DNA from: Streptomyces sp. NBC_01264
Lineage (GTDB): Bacteria > Actinomycetota > Actinomycetes > Streptomycetales > Streptomycetaceae
NCBI RefSeq assembly: GCF_026340675.1
Contig: NZ_JAPEOX010000002.1
Coordinates: 1,426,001-1,490,000, forward strand
Reading direction: 5' to 3'
DNA: 64,000 nucleotides
The position numbers and the translations under genes were made by a program. The notes under the pieces are model-generated. The model had not been told where the DNA came from and made no database searches. It saw only the letters and a list, made by a program, of their open reading frames with translations. Of the stretch, positions 1-9,002 are shown in pieces (position 1 is the first letter of the stretch; every line of letters starts with the position of its first letter).

Positions 1-292
1 GATCGATCGCGAACGTAATCGAGTCCGGCCGCACGGAACAAGTCATGAATTCCCCAACAGAATCTTGAAGATGACGGGCCGCCGGAATTCCGGTCACCCT
101 GCGTCCATTCCGCACCTTCAACAACCGCCCCAGCAAGGCAATTCGCCATTCGCGATCAGGCACTCACCGTCACCGTATGATCTGGCTCACGGGGGCATGT
201 CCGATCTCGCCTGTCGCTATGGCAAGTTGCCCATAACTGGCGTAATTCGGACACCACCGACGACGAAGACCACCACCACACGGAGGAGCCCG
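1..292. other. left-edge non-coding stretch
   Basis: No gene can be supported here. An open frame runs in from position 65 in phase with the phosphatase, but its residues look like translated spacer (rich in Pro, Thr and Arg) and no ribosome binding site precedes it. A TATGAT hexamer at 176-181 resembles a -10 box, but no convincing -35 lies 16-19 nt upstream. Confidence 0.5.
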
Positions 293-1099
293 GTGACCCA
301 GCCGATACCCCAGAGTCCGCACGAGGAGCCGGCGCTGACCGGAGTGCGCAACTTCCGCGACGTGGGCGGGTTGCCGACCACGGACGGCCGGAGGGTCAAG
401 TCGGGACGACTATTCCGAAGTGGACATCTGGCGCATGCCACCGAAAGCGACGCGGAATTCCTCGGGTCGCTCGGACTGCACACCGTCTTCGACTTCCGCA
501 ACGGAGCCGATCACGCACTGGAGGGGCAGGACGTGGAGCTGCCCGGCGTGCGCAACGTGAACATTCCGCTGTCGGATCCGGCCGACGGCGGGGAGTTCTG
601 GAAGATGGTCCGCGAGGGAGAGCTGGCGCAGCTCCGCGAGCTGCTGGGCGAGGGCAGGGCCGCCGACCGGATGTCCCGTTCGTACCGGTCGATGATCCGG
701 ACCCGTACCGCCGAGCACAGCCGGGTGGTGCACGCGCTCGCCGAGGACAGCGTCCCGGCCCTCATGCACTGCGCGGCCGGGAAGGACCGGGCCGGCCTGT
801 CGATCGCCGTCACCCTGCTCGCGCTGGGCGTGGAGCGGGAGGCCATCGTCGCGGACTACCTGGAGTCGAACCAGCCGCACAACCGCTACCGGGTCCGCCG
901 GGGCAGCGACGCGCCCGAGGCCCGCGCCCCCGAGGTGATGGAACTGCTCGCCCCGCTCTTCGACGCCCGCGCCCCGTATCTGACCACGGCCTTCGACACC
1001 ATCGACGAAGAGTGGGGCGGAGTGGACCGCTACCTCGCCGAGGGCCTCGGGCTCACGCCCGAGACCCTCGGCAGACTCCGCGACCGGCTGCTGGACTGA
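293..1099 (+). CDS. tyrosine/serine protein phosphatase (DSP-like)
   Basis: Probably a cytosolic phosphatase that uses a cysteinyl-phosphate intermediate on phosphotyrosine or another phosphomonoester. The P-loop HCAAGKDRAG lies at residues 159-168, so Cys160 is the nucleophile. The family hallmark RNFRDVGGL at residues 19-27 and the typical length of 268 aa support the family. I chose the GTG at 293 because GGAGG sits 6-10 nt upstream and the protein then begins just before the conserved NFRD block; the frame opens earlier, but without an RBS. It stands alone and converges on the hopanoid operon with a 39-bp gap, which holds only a weak CCCAC/GTGGG stem at 1103-1115. The substrate is unknown. 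Confidence 0.85.
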   Translation: MTQPIPQSPHEEPALTGVRNFRDVGGLPTTDGRRVKSGRLFRSGHLAHATESDAEFLGSLGLHTVFDFRNGADHALEGQDVELPGVRNVNIPLSDPADGGEFWKMVREGELAQLRELLGEGRAADRMSRSYRSMIRTRTAEHSRVVHALAEDSVPALMHCAAGKDRAGLSIAVTLLALGVEREAIVADYLESNQPHNRYRVRRGSDAPEARAPEVMELLAPLFDARAPYLTTAFDTIDEEWGGVDRYLAEGLGLTPETLGRLRDRLLD

Positions 1100-1138
1100 C
1101 GCCCCACGAGGTGGGCCGTCGCCCGCCGAACCGCCGGC

Positions 1139-2521
1139 TCAGCGGTTGGCGACGGCCTGCTTCACCAGCGTCCGGCCGAAGTCCCACATCAGGCCGCCGC
1201 CGCCGTGCGCCTCGTCCATGACCGTGCGGAAGGCGCCGACGAACCGGTCGACGTCCGCCTCGTCCACGATCAGCGGGGGGATCAGCTTGATCACTTCCAG
1301 GTGGTCCCCGGAGACCTGCGTGAGGATCCGGTGCTTCTGCAGCAGCGGCACCACGACCATCTGCGCGAACAGCCCCTTGCGGGCCGCCTGCAGCATGGTC
1401 CAGCGGCTCCGCAGGCCCAGCGAGGACGGCCGGCCGAACTCGATGCCGATCATCAGCCCGCGTCCCCGTACCTCGTGGAGGAGTTCGTACTCGTCCACGA
1501 GCGCGGCGAGCCGCCCGCGCAGCAGGTCTCCCGTCGCGCGGGCACGGGCCACCACCTGCTCGTCCTCCATGACGGACAGGACCGCGAGCCCGGCCGCCAT
1601 CGCCTGCGCGTTGGAGCCGAAGCTGGCGGAGTGGACGAGCACCCGGTCCATGGAGGAGTAGACCTTCTTGAAGATCCAGTCCTTGCCCAGGGTCGCTCCG
1701 ACGGGCACGTAGCCGCCGGAGAGGGCCTTGGCCACGCAGACCAGGTCCGGTTCGACTCCGGCCTCGTGCTGGTAGGCGTAGAAGTCGCCGGTCCGTCCGA
1801 GGCCGGTCTGCACCTCGTCCGCGATCAGCAGCGCCCCCCGCCGGTGCAGCGCCTCCTGTGCGGCGAGCAGGAAGCCGGGCGGCGCGGCGAGCACCCCCTT
1901 GCCCTGGATCGGCTCCACGACGAGGGCCGCCACGTCCCCCTTCTTCAGCTCCCGCTCCAGCGCGGCCAGGTCTCCGAGCACGATCCGGGTGTCCGCCAGC
2001 AGCGGCCCGAAGCCCTCGCGGAAGCTGGCCTCGCCGTTGACCGAGAGCGAGCCCGTCGTGAGCCCGTGGAAGGCGTGGTCGCAGTAGAGGACCCTGGGCC
2101 GCCCGGTGGCGTACCGGGCGAACTTCAGGGCGGTCTCCACCGCCTCCGTGCCGCTGTTGCCGAAGAAGACCCGGTCCAGGTGCGGACTGTGGGAGAGCAG
2201 CTTCTCGGCCAGCAGCCCGGGCAGCGGCTGGCAGTCGAAGCGGGTGAGGTCGGCGAGCTGGGCGTCCAGCACGTCGTGCAGGGCCTGCCGGACCACCGGG
2301 TGGTGGCGGCCCAGGCCCATCACCCCGAAGCCCGCCAGCATGTCGAGGTAGTCGTTGCCCTCGGCATCCCAGAAATGGGCTCCCTCGGCCCGCACGTACA
2401 CCTTGTCGAACCCGATGGTGTGCAGCATCCGGGGCAGCTGGTGGTTGAGGTGGCGGGCGTGCAGTTCGTACCGCTCGCCACCCCGCTCGGCCAGGAGGGC
2501 GCCGAGATCGAAGCCGGTCAT
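1139..2521 (-). CDS. hpnO: class III aminotransferase, HpnO-like
   Basis: A PLP-dependent fold-type I transaminase of 460 aa. Lys265 in the VAKALSGGY motif should form the Schiff base and Asp235 in IADEVQTG should bind the pyridine nitrogen; GNSGTEA near residue 121 is the phosphate-binding turn. It is the last gene of the hopanoid operon and its ATG overlaps the hpnH stop (ATGA), so translation is probably coupled. From its neighbours it probably aminates the ribosyl-derived side chain to aminobacteriohopanetriol, the role of HpnO in other bacteria. That is inference; the sequence alone fits an ornithine or acetylornithine-type transaminase equally well. Confidence 0.8.
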   Translation of the reverse strand: MTGFDLGALLAERGGERYELHARHLNHQLPRMLHTIGFDKVYVRAEGAHFWDAEGNDYLDMLAGFGVMGLGRHHPVVRQALHDVLDAQLADLTRFDCQPLPGLLAEKLLSHSPHLDRVFFGNSGTEAVETALKFARYATGRPRVLYCDHAFHGLTTGSLSVNGEASFREGFGPLLADTRIVLGDLAALERELKKGDVAALVVEPIQGKGVLAAPPGFLLAAQEALHRRGALLIADEVQTGLGRTGDFYAYQHEAGVEPDLVCVAKALSGGYVPVGATLGKDWIFKKVYSSMDRVLVHSASFGSNAQAMAAGLAVLSVMEDEQVVARARATGDLLRGRLAALVDEYELLHEVRGRGLMIGIEFGRPSSLGLRSRWTMLQAARKGLFAQMVVVPLLQKHRILTQVSGDHLEVIKLIPPLIVDEADVDRFVGAFRTVMDEAHGGGGLMWDFGRTLVKQAVANR

Positions 2522-3552
2522 GCCGACTTGTCCCTGCTCCCGCCCCCCACGGTCTCGCGGACCGCCCGCAGCGACTCCTTGAGCGAACCCATGGTGGCCA
2601 GGACGGCCGTGGGCTCGTACCCGCAGTGCGCCATGCAGTTCGCGCAGCGCGGGTCCTTCCCGCGGCCGTACTTGCTCCAGTCGGTGTCCTCGATCAGTTC
2701 CCGGTACGAGGGCACGTACCCGTCGCTCATCAGATAGCAGGGGCGCTGCCAGCCGAAGAGCGAGTAATTCGGAATGGCCCAGGCGGTGCAGGGGAAATCG
2801 GCTTTGCCTTCCAGGAAGTCCAGGAAGAGCGGGGAGTGGTTGAGCCGCCAGCGCCGCCGGTTGCCCCCGGCGAAAGCCTTCTTGAAGAGTTCGCGGGTCT
2901 GTTCGACGCCGAGGAAGTGCTCCTGGTCGGGGGCCTTTTCGTAGGCGTAGGCGGGCGAGATCATCATCTCGTCGACCTGGAGGTCGTCATTCAGGTAGTT
3001 GAGGACCTCGATGATGGTCTGCGGGGTGTCGGTGTTGAAGAAGGTGGAGTTGGTCGTGACCCGGAATCCGCGCTTCTTCGCCTCCTTGATGGCCTCGACC
3101 GCCTCGTCGAAGACGCCCTCCTTCGCGACCGACTCGTCGTGCCGCTCGCGCAGTCCGTCGATGTGTACGGCGAAGGCGAAGTACGGGGAGGGCGTGAACT
3201 TCTCGATCTTCTTGCGGAGCAGCATCGCGTTGGTGCAGAGGAAGACGTACTTCCGCTTGGCCACCAACTGGCGCACGATCTCGTCGATCTGCGGGTGCAT
3301 CAAGGGCTCTCCGCCCGCGATGGACACCATCGGCGCGCCCGATTCCATCACGGCGCCCACCGCCTGGGCCACGGGCATGCGCTGCTTGAGCACCCCGGCC
3401 GGGTGCTGGATCTTCCCGCACCCCTCGCAGGCCAGGTTGCAGGCGTAGAGCGGTTCCAGCTCGACGATCAGCGGGAACTTCTCACGCTTGCGGAGCTTCT
3501 GTTCGAGCAGGTACGTCCCGACCCTGATGGTCTGTCGCAGTGGCATGGCCAT
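2518..3552 (-). CDS. hpnH: adenosyl-hopene transferase HpnH (radical SAM)
   Basis: A radical SAM enzyme that joins a 5'-deoxyadenosyl group to hopene (diploptene) to give adenosylhopane, the first step of C35 side-chain building. The [4Fe-4S] ligands are Cys38, Cys42 and Cys45 in a CxxxCxxC motif (YACNLACEGC), followed by the SAM-binding SIAGGEPLMHP stretch. A C-terminal cysteine cluster (RCANCMAHCGYEP) is typical of the SPASM-like end of HpnH. I chose the ATG at 3552 (MAMPLRQ, 344 aa) because AGGAGGTGAG lies 4 nt upstream; the frame opens further upstream but without an RBS. Five nucleotides separate it from the hpnG stop. Confidence 0.93.
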   Translation of the reverse strand: MAMPLRQTIRVGTYLLEQKLRKREKFPLIVELEPLYACNLACEGCGKIQHPAGVLKQRMPVAQAVGAVMESGAPMVSIAGGEPLMHPQIDEIVRQLVAKRKYVFLCTNAMLLRKKIEKFTPSPYFAFAVHIDGLRERHDESVAKEGVFDEAVEAIKEAKKRGFRVTTNSTFFNTDTPQTIIEVLNYLNDDLQVDEMMISPAYAYEKAPDQEHFLGVEQTRELFKKAFAGGNRRRWRLNHSPLFLDFLEGKADFPCTAWAIPNYSLFGWQRPCYLMSDGYVPSYRELIEDTDWSKYGRGKDPRCANCMAHCGYEPTAVLATMGSLKESLRAVRETVGGGSRDKSA

Positions 3553-3557
3553 CTGGC

Positions 3558-4241
3558 TCACCTCCTGGGGAGCAGCAAAGAACGGTGCCATTCATAAAAC
3601 GCGGGCAGTACGGCACGCAGTACGCGAAAGGCCGATATTCCCCCGCGGACGGTGCCGATACGGACGAGCTCATGCTCCGGAGCGTCCACGATCACCCGGA
3701 CGGCCGCAACCGGACGGTCCGGAGCGCCGGGGGCGCTCCCGACGCGGGTCGCGGTCCAGAGGGTGGCGGCCGATTCCATGTCGACCCCGATGGCGCCGCC
3801 GGCGCGCAGCTGGGCGCGCTCCTGGCCCCGGACGACGTGATCGGATCCGGTCAGTGCACCGAGGTGTACGGTCCGGCCGGGTACGGCCCGGGCCAGTGCC
3901 TCGGCGAGCAGGGCGGAACCGGCGCAGGCGACCGTGCCGCGCGGGTCCCGGGTCTCCTCGGCGACGATCAGGTCGCCGGGGCTCATGCCGGGCAGCAGCC
4001 CGGCGCAGAAGCCGGTGGCGAGCACGGCGGCGCCGCGCAGCTCCGGCTCGGCGAGTTTGCGGCCGACGGCGCGCTCGGCCGCTCGCGGGCCCATGCCGGT
4101 GCGCAGGACCTCGTACCGCTCGGGCGCGCCGTGCTCGCGGACGCTGCGGTACGAGGCGCTGCGCAGGGCGGTCCGCTCGATGCGCAGGGCGCAGGCGATC
4201 AGCAGCGGCGGCGGTGCGGCCGCGGCGGGGCCGCCGGTCAT
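3558..4241 (-). CDS. hpnG: hopanoid-associated phosphorylase HpnG
   Basis: A 227-aa protein of the purine nucleoside phosphorylase (PNP/UDP) superfamily. HpnG releases adenine from adenosylhopane to give phosphoribosyl- or ribosylhopane. The glycine-rich GMGPRAAERA segment near residue 50 and the base/ribose-binding GVDMESAA motif near residue 148 are visible. The ATG at 4241 overlaps the shc stop (ATGA), so the two are probably coupled. An open frame continues far upstream in the same phase, but that stretch is the antisense-like overlap with shc and is not coding. Confidence 0.88.
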   Translation of the reverse strand: MTGGPAAAAPPPLLIACALRIERTALRSASYRSVREHGAPERYEVLRTGMGPRAAERAVGRKLAEPELRGAAVLATGFCAGLLPGMSPGDLIVAEETRDPRGTVACAGSALLAEALARAVPGRTVHLGALTGSDHVVRGQERAQLRAGGAIGVDMESAATLWTATRVGSAPGAPDRPVAAVRVIVDAPEHELVRIGTVRGGISAFRVLRAVLPAFYEWHRSLLLPRR

Positions 4242-6307
4242 CGGGCCTCCCCGGGGGACGGGGCCGCGTGCGGGAACGCGGCCGGATCGGCGTACCGCCC
4301 GCCCGGGCCGAACGGTTCTCCGTACAGGTAGCGGCCCAGCGCGGTGAGCGGGAAGACCTGTCGGTACAGGTGGTAGTTGATGGAGAAGTCCCAGGGGAAT
4401 CCGGTGCCGGTGAAGTACGGCTCGTCCCAGGTGCCGTCGGCGCGCTGGGTGGAGACGAGGTAGCCGATCCCCCGCTCCACGGACGGCGCGTCGCGCTCCC
4501 CCGCCGACAGCAGGGCCATCAGCGCCCACGCCGTCTGCGAGGCCGTCGAGGCACCCTTTCCCGCCCAGGACGGGTCCTGGTAGGAGCGCTGGTCCTCGCC
4601 CCATCCCCCGTCCTCGTTCTGTACGGACTCCAGCCAGGCCACGGCGCGCCGGATCGCGGGGTGCGAGGGGGCGTAGCCGGCTGCGGTCAGCGCCGGGAGC
4701 ACCGAGCCGGTGCCGTAGACGTAGTTGGTGCCCCAGCGGCCGAACCAGCCGCCGTTCGGGTCCTGTTCGGCGAGGAGCCAGGCGATGCCGCGCCGGGTGC
4801 GGGCGTCGCCCGCCCGGCCCTCGACGGCGAGCATCTCCACGACGTGGGCGGTGACGTCGGCCGAGGGCGGGTCGATGACCTCGCCGAAGTCGCAGAAGGG
4901 CAGCTTGTTGGGGTAGGGGCTGGTGTTGTCGGCGTCGAAGGCTCCCCAGGCCCCGTTCTTCGACTGCATGCCGAGGTTCCACGACACGCCCCGGGCGATG
5001 GCCCCCTCCACGCGCGCCGGGTCGGGGTGCTTGACGCGGCGCAGGGCGAGGACGACCTCGGCGGTGTCGTCGATGTCGGGGTAGTTGTCGTTGTGGAACT
5101 CGAACGCCCAGCCGCCCGGGGCCAGTTGGGGCCTGCGCACGGCCCAGTCCCCACTGCGCACGATCTCCTCGCCGAGCATCCAGTCGGCGGCCTTGACCAG
5201 TGCGGGGTGGTCGGGGCGCAGTCCCGCGTCGGCCAGCGCGATGGCCGCCAGGCAGGTGTCCCACACCGGGGACTGGCAGGCCTCGATCATGCGGGCGCCG
5301 TCCGCGCGCCAGACGGCGAAGCGGTCCAGGGACTCCAGTCCGGCGCGCATCACCGGGTGCCGGAGGTCGTAGCCGAGCAGGTGCAGGGCGATGACGGAGT
5401 ACACGGCGGGCGGCTGGATGCCGCCCCAGCAGCCGTCGTTCTCCTGCCGTTCCACGATCCAGCGGCCGGCACTCGCCATGGCCGCCGCGCGCAGCCGGCG
5501 CGGGGCGAACCGGCGGTAGACGTGCAGGGCCTTGTCCATGCGCTGGAAGGCGCCGCCCCAACTGGCCAGCGGTGCGAGCTTCTTGGCGGGGTACGGGGTC
5601 CGCGCGTCGGTGTGCAGCTCGTCCAGGGCGAAGGGGGCCGGGCGGACCGGGCGCAGGGCGGAGACCACGGTGAGGGGGACGATCGTCTGCCGGGCCCAGC
5701 AGCCGAAGTCGTAGATGTTCAGCGGTACCCAGGGCGGCAGGAAGAGCAGTTCGGGCGGGAGCTCGGGCAGGTGGTCCCAGCTCCACCAGCCGAACAGCGC
5801 CAGCCAGATGCGGGTGAAGACGCGGGCGCCCGCCACTCCCCCGTTGGCCCGGATCCACGCGGAGGCGCGGGCCATGTGCGGGGCGTCGGGCGCGTCTCCG
5901 GCGAGGCGCAGGGCCACGTAGGCCTCGATGGTGGCGGAGAGGTCGCAGGGGCCGCCGTGGAAGGTGGTCCAGGTGCCGTCGTCCTGCTGCTCCCCGCGGA
6001 TGAACAGGGCCGCCGCCCTGGTGGTGGCCTCGTCGCGGATCCCGAGGAACTGGCGCAGCAGCAGGTCCTCGGCGTCCATGGTGACGTTGGTCTCCAGGTC
6101 GCCCTTCCACCAGCCGGCCTCGTCCTGCCGGTCGAGCAGGTCCCGCACCGCCCGCTCGGTGGCCTCGCGGACCCCGCGCGGCCCCGCGGAGCCGGGGTCC
6201 GGTCCGGCGCCCGGAACCGGGCCCGGCGGCCCGGAGGCGGGCCCGGGACCGGGCTCGTTCGGGTCGGCGCCGCAGGCATGGGCGCCGCCGTCGGTCGTCG
6301 CAGTCAT
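4238..6307 (-). CDS. shc: squalene-hopene cyclase
   Basis: A class II triterpene cyclase that converts squalene to hopene and hopanol; monotopic on the membrane. The catalytic DxDD motif is D411-I-D413-D414, and repeated QW motifs (for example QNEDGGWGED and QRADGTWDEP) are spread along the protein. The ATG at 6307 gives 689 aa and follows AAAGGGGAAGCC; another ATG 12 codons upstream (6343) has no RBS. The first ~45 residues are a Gly/Pro-rich extension ahead of the conserved cyclase start. It follows the prenyl synthase after a 125-nt gap with a strong hairpin, so it may be partly expressed from its own signals. Confidence 0.96.
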   Translation of the reverse strand: MTATTDGGAHACGADPNEPGPGPASGPPGPVPGAGPDPGSAGPRGVREATERAVRDLLDRQDEAGWWKGDLETNVTMDAEDLLLRQFLGIRDEATTRAAALFIRGEQQDDGTWTTFHGGPCDLSATIEAYVALRLAGDAPDAPHMARASAWIRANGGVAGARVFTRIWLALFGWWSWDHLPELPPELLFLPPWVPLNIYDFGCWARQTIVPLTVVSALRPVRPAPFALDELHTDARTPYPAKKLAPLASWGGAFQRMDKALHVYRRFAPRRLRAAAMASAGRWIVERQENDGCWGGIQPPAVYSVIALHLLGYDLRHPVMRAGLESLDRFAVWRADGARMIEACQSPVWDTCLAAIALADAGLRPDHPALVKAADWMLGEEIVRSGDWAVRRPQLAPGGWAFEFHNDNYPDIDDTAEVVLALRRVKHPDPARVEGAIARGVSWNLGMQSKNGAWGAFDADNTSPYPNKLPFCDFGEVIDPPSADVTAHVVEMLAVEGRAGDARTRRGIAWLLAEQDPNGGWFGRWGTNYVYGTGSVLPALTAAGYAPSHPAIRRAVAWLESVQNEDGGWGEDQRSYQDPSWAGKGASTASQTAWALMALLSAGERDAPSVERGIGYLVSTQRADGTWDEPYFTGTGFPWDFSINYHLYRQVFPLTALGRYLYGEPFGPGGRYADPAAFPHAAPSPGEAR

Positions 6308-6366
6308 GGCTTCCCCTTTGCGTGCAGTGTCCTCTGCTGTCATCCGCTGTTCTGGGGGCCGCCGTC

Positions 6367-6396
6367 GGCCGGTACTACTGGCAGGCAGTACCGGCC
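6367..6396 (-). terminator. hairpin between prenyl synthase and shc
   Basis: Perfect 10-bp arms GGCCGGTACT (6367-6376) and AGTACCGGCC (6387-6396) around a 10-nt loop, about 36 nt after the prenyl synthase stop and 60 nt before the shc ATG on the transcribed strand. No U-tract follows. It could attenuate read-through or protect an mRNA end inside the operon, rather than terminate fully. Confidence 0.5.
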
Positions 6397-6432
6397 GGCG
6401 ACTCGCGATTCATATGCGCGTACGGGTGGCGA

Positions 6433-7632
6433 TCACCTCTTGCGCACGACGACGAAGTCGGCGAGCGCGACGAGCTGGTCGCGCACGCGCTGGTCCATGT
6501 CCACGTCGTCGAGGGCCTTGATGGCGATCTCGTACTGGCGGCGCGCCTCGTCGGCGGTCCACTGGCGGCCGCCGGCGGCCTCGATGAGCGCGGCGCGGGC
6601 CGCGAACTCCTCCTCGGAGAAGTTCTCGAAGTCGTTGCTCTTGGCATCGGCGGCGAGCAGTTCGGTCAGTTCCTCGCAGGCCGGTCCGCCGGCGGCCAGG
6701 GCCGCGACGACGGGCAGCGACTTCTTGCGCTGGCGCAGGTCGCTCCAGGTCTGCTTGCCGGTGGACTCCGGGTCGCCCCAGATGCCGAGGAGGTCGTCGA
6801 CGGCCTGGAAGGCGAGGCCGAGGTGGTAGCCGTACTCCTCCAGCTTGTCGGCCGTACGGCCGTCCGCGCCGCCGAGCACGGCGCCGATGGAGACCGCGCA
6901 GGCGAGCAGGGCGCCGGTCTTGTTACCCTCCATCTCCAGGCACTCCTCGACGCTGACGCTCTCGCGGTGCTCGTAGGAGATGTCCTGGGCCTGGCCGTCG
7001 ATGAGCTTGCGGCTCGCGGTGGTCAGGCGGCGCGCCGCGCGGCCGGCCTCGACCGTGCCGAGCTCCAGCAGCACCTCGTTGGCCAGGGCGAACAGGGCGT
7101 CGCCGACCAGGATGGCGAGGGCGGGTCCATGGACCTTCCACACCGTGTCGCGGTGGCGGCGCTGCTCGTCGCCGTCCATCAGGTCGTCGTGCAGCAGCGA
7201 GAAGTTGTGGACGAGTTCGACGGCGACGGCGCCGGGGATGCCGACCTCGGCGGCGGCGCCGGCGGCTTCCGCCGAGAGCAGGGCGAGGGCGGGGCGGACG
7301 GCTTTGCCGCCGTCGCCGTCCGCCGGGTTGCCGTAGGCGTCGATCCAGCCGAAGTGGTAGGCGGCGACGGTGTCCATGGGCGCGGCGAGCCGGTCCACGG
7401 CGGCGCGGAGCACGGGCGTCGAGAGCGTACGGCCTCGTTCGAGGAGGGCGAGCGTGTCCGCCTTCTCCCCGCCGGCCGGGCCCGCACTGGCGTCCGTGTT
7501 CTCGACGGCCGGATTCCCCGGGTTCACTGGCTCTCCTCTGGTTCCTGTACGTACTGCGGTGCGTGATGCTGCGGTGCCGGTGGTGCCGGTCGTCCCGGTA
7601 CCGGTGGCGCCTACGGTGCCGGTGGTGGTCAT
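6433..7632 (-). CDS. polyprenyl (farnesyl) diphosphate synthase
   Basis: Head-to-tail prenyl chain elongation from IPP and an allylic diphosphate. In this operon the expected product is C15 farnesyl-PP for squalene synthesis, though chain length cannot be fixed from sequence. The first Asp-rich motif is DDLMD (149-153); the second is DDLLG (279-283), with Gly in place of the usual final Asp. Residues 1-60 are a low-complexity Thr/Gly extension encoded by short GC-rich repeats. The ATG at 7632 overlaps the hpnE stop and is preceded by GGAGG, giving 399 aa. Confidence 0.92.
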   Translation of the reverse strand: MTTTGTVGATGTGTTGTTGTAASRTAVRTGTRGEPVNPGNPAVENTDASAGPAGGEKADTLALLERGRTLSTPVLRAAVDRLAAPMDTVAAYHFGWIDAYGNPADGDGGKAVRPALALLSAEAAGAAAEVGIPGAVAVELVHNFSLLHDDLMDGDEQRRHRDTVWKVHGPALAILVGDALFALANEVLLELGTVEAGRAARRLTTASRKLIDGQAQDISYEHRESVSVEECLEMEGNKTGALLACAVSIGAVLGGADGRTADKLEEYGYHLGLAFQAVDDLLGIWGDPESTGKQTWSDLRQRKKSLPVVAALAAGGPACEELTELLAADAKSNDFENFSEEEFAARAALIEAAGGRQWTADEARRQYEIAIKALDDVDMDQRVRDQLVALADFVVVRKR

Positions 7633-9002
7633 ACCGCCTCCTGCAAGGGGTGTTCGCGGTGGCGGCCCAGCGGGACGAGCGCGGCGTGGGCCGCGCTCAG
7701 TCCGCTGCGGACGGCGCTCTCCATGGTCGCGGGCCAACCCGTCGCGGTCCACGCACCGGCGAGGAAGAGCCCCGGCGTGTCGGTCCGGGTTCCGGGCCGG
7801 AGCCGTCCGACGCCGGGTGTGGGGGCGAAGGTCGCTGTGCGTTCCCGGGTGACGAAGAAGTCGCGCACCTTGGCTCCGCGCGCGGCGGGCAGCAGCCGTT
7901 CCAGCTCGGGCAGGTACTTCGCGCGCAGGACGGAGACGGGCTCGTCGATGTCCTCGTGGGCGACCGACTGGGACAGGGCCAGGTACTGGCCGCCGTCGGG
8001 GAGTCCCGAGGAGTCGGTGCGGTCGAAGACCCACTGGACCGGGGAGCCGAGGGCCGCGAAGAAGGGCTGCTTGAGCACCCTGCGGTCGTAGACGACGTGG
8101 ACGTTGAGGATCGGCGCGGTGCCGATGTCGAGCAGCTTGTCGGGGTCGGCGAGCGCTCCGGCGGGCAGCAGCCCGTGGGCCTCGCGCTGCGGGACGGCGA
8201 GGACGACGGTGCCGGCGTCGAACGAGTCGCCCTCGGTGGCCACCCGCCAACCGCCCTCCGGGGTACGGGAGATGTCCGTGACCCGGGTGCGCAGTTCGGT
8301 GCGCACCCCGGCGGCGTCCAGGGCCTTGCGGGCGAGGGTGTCGTGCAGGTCGCCGAGCGGTACCCGGGCCCAGCCGATGTCGGCCGCGCCGTTCTCGGAG
8401 AGCAGGCCGGTCTTGAAGACCATGGCGGCCAGTCCCAGCGAGGACTGCCCGGCGGTGGCGTTGAGCGTGGCGATGCCGACGAGGTCCCACAGCGCCTCGA
8501 TGGTGCGCGGGGACTGGCCGTACCGGCCGAGCCAGGTCGCGAAGTCCACGCCGTCGAGCGCCGGGTCGGCGGGGTCGAGGCGGCGCAGCGCCAGGGCTGC
8601 GCGCCCGACGGACGCCCGCTCGGCGAGCGAGAGGTGCGGGTAGCGTGCCAGCGAGGCGGCCAGGTGCAGCGGTACGGGCAGGGCGCTGCGGCGCAGCCGG
8701 CCGAGCCGGGGGCCACCGGGGTGGGCGACGTCGAGGACGGGCACGTCGAGCCGGTCCTGCAGCGGCGCCAGGTGGGCGCCGTCGATCCGGTCGAGGAACC
8801 ACCGGTAGGCGGTGCAGCAGCGCAGGTAGACGTGCTGGCCGTTGTCGACGGTCAGTTCCCCGCGCTTGAAGGAGAACGCCAGGCCGCCGAGGCGGGGCCG
8901 GCCCTCCAGCAGGGTCACCCGCAGTCCTGCGTCGGCGAGTTCCAGCGCGGTGGTCACACCGGCGAGCCCGCCGCCGACGACCACGGCCCGGTCCACGGTC
9001 AT
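7629..9002 (-). CDS. hpnE: hydroxysqualene dehydroxylase HpnE
   Basis: An FAD-dependent amine-oxidase/phytoene-desaturase-fold enzyme that reduces hydroxysqualene to squalene. The dinucleotide-binding motif VVGGGLAG lies at residues 8-15, followed by the typical RLGGLAFSF and DNGQHVYL stretches; the C-terminal FLAGAWTATGWPATMESAV is the second FAD-contact region. It is 457 aa. The ATG at 9002 follows GGAGGAGGACGC. Its start overlaps the stop of a 31-codon ORF (ATGA) and its stop overlaps the prenyl synthase start. Confidence 0.93.
   Translation of the reverse strand: MTVDRAVVVGGGLAGVTTALELADAGLRVTLLEGRPRLGGLAFSFKRGELTVDNGQHVYLRCCTAYRWFLDRIDGAHLAPLQDRLDVPVLDVAHPGGPRLGRLRRSALPVPLHLAASLARYPHLSLAERASVGRAALALRRLDPADPALDGVDFATWLGRYGQSPRTIEALWDLVGIATLNATAGQSSLGLAAMVFKTGLLSENGAADIGWARVPLGDLHDTLARKALDAAGVRTELRTRVTDISRTPEGGWRVATEGDSFDAGTVVLAVPQREAHGLLPAGALADPDKLLDIGTAPILNVHVVYDRRVLKQPFFAALGSPVQWVFDRTDSSGLPDGGQYLALSQSVAHEDIDEPVSVLRAKYLPELERLLPAARGAKVRDFFVTRERTATFAPTPGVGRLRPGTRTDTPGLFLAGAWTATGWPATMESAVRSGLSAAHAALVPLGRHREHPLQEAV

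Noticed and set aside
1205..2737. 500-codon plus-strand open frame opposite the aminotransferase
   Set aside because: The translation shows no motifs and has the His/Glu/Gly-rich look of an antisense shadow; the opposite strand has clear PLP-enzyme motifs.
3488..6829. Very long open frame on the plus strand opposite hpnG and shc (over 1,100 codons)
   Set aside because: Its product is Arg/Ala/Gly-rich with no domain, while the minus strand encodes complete HpnG and SHC. Long antisense frames are expected in DNA of this G+C content.
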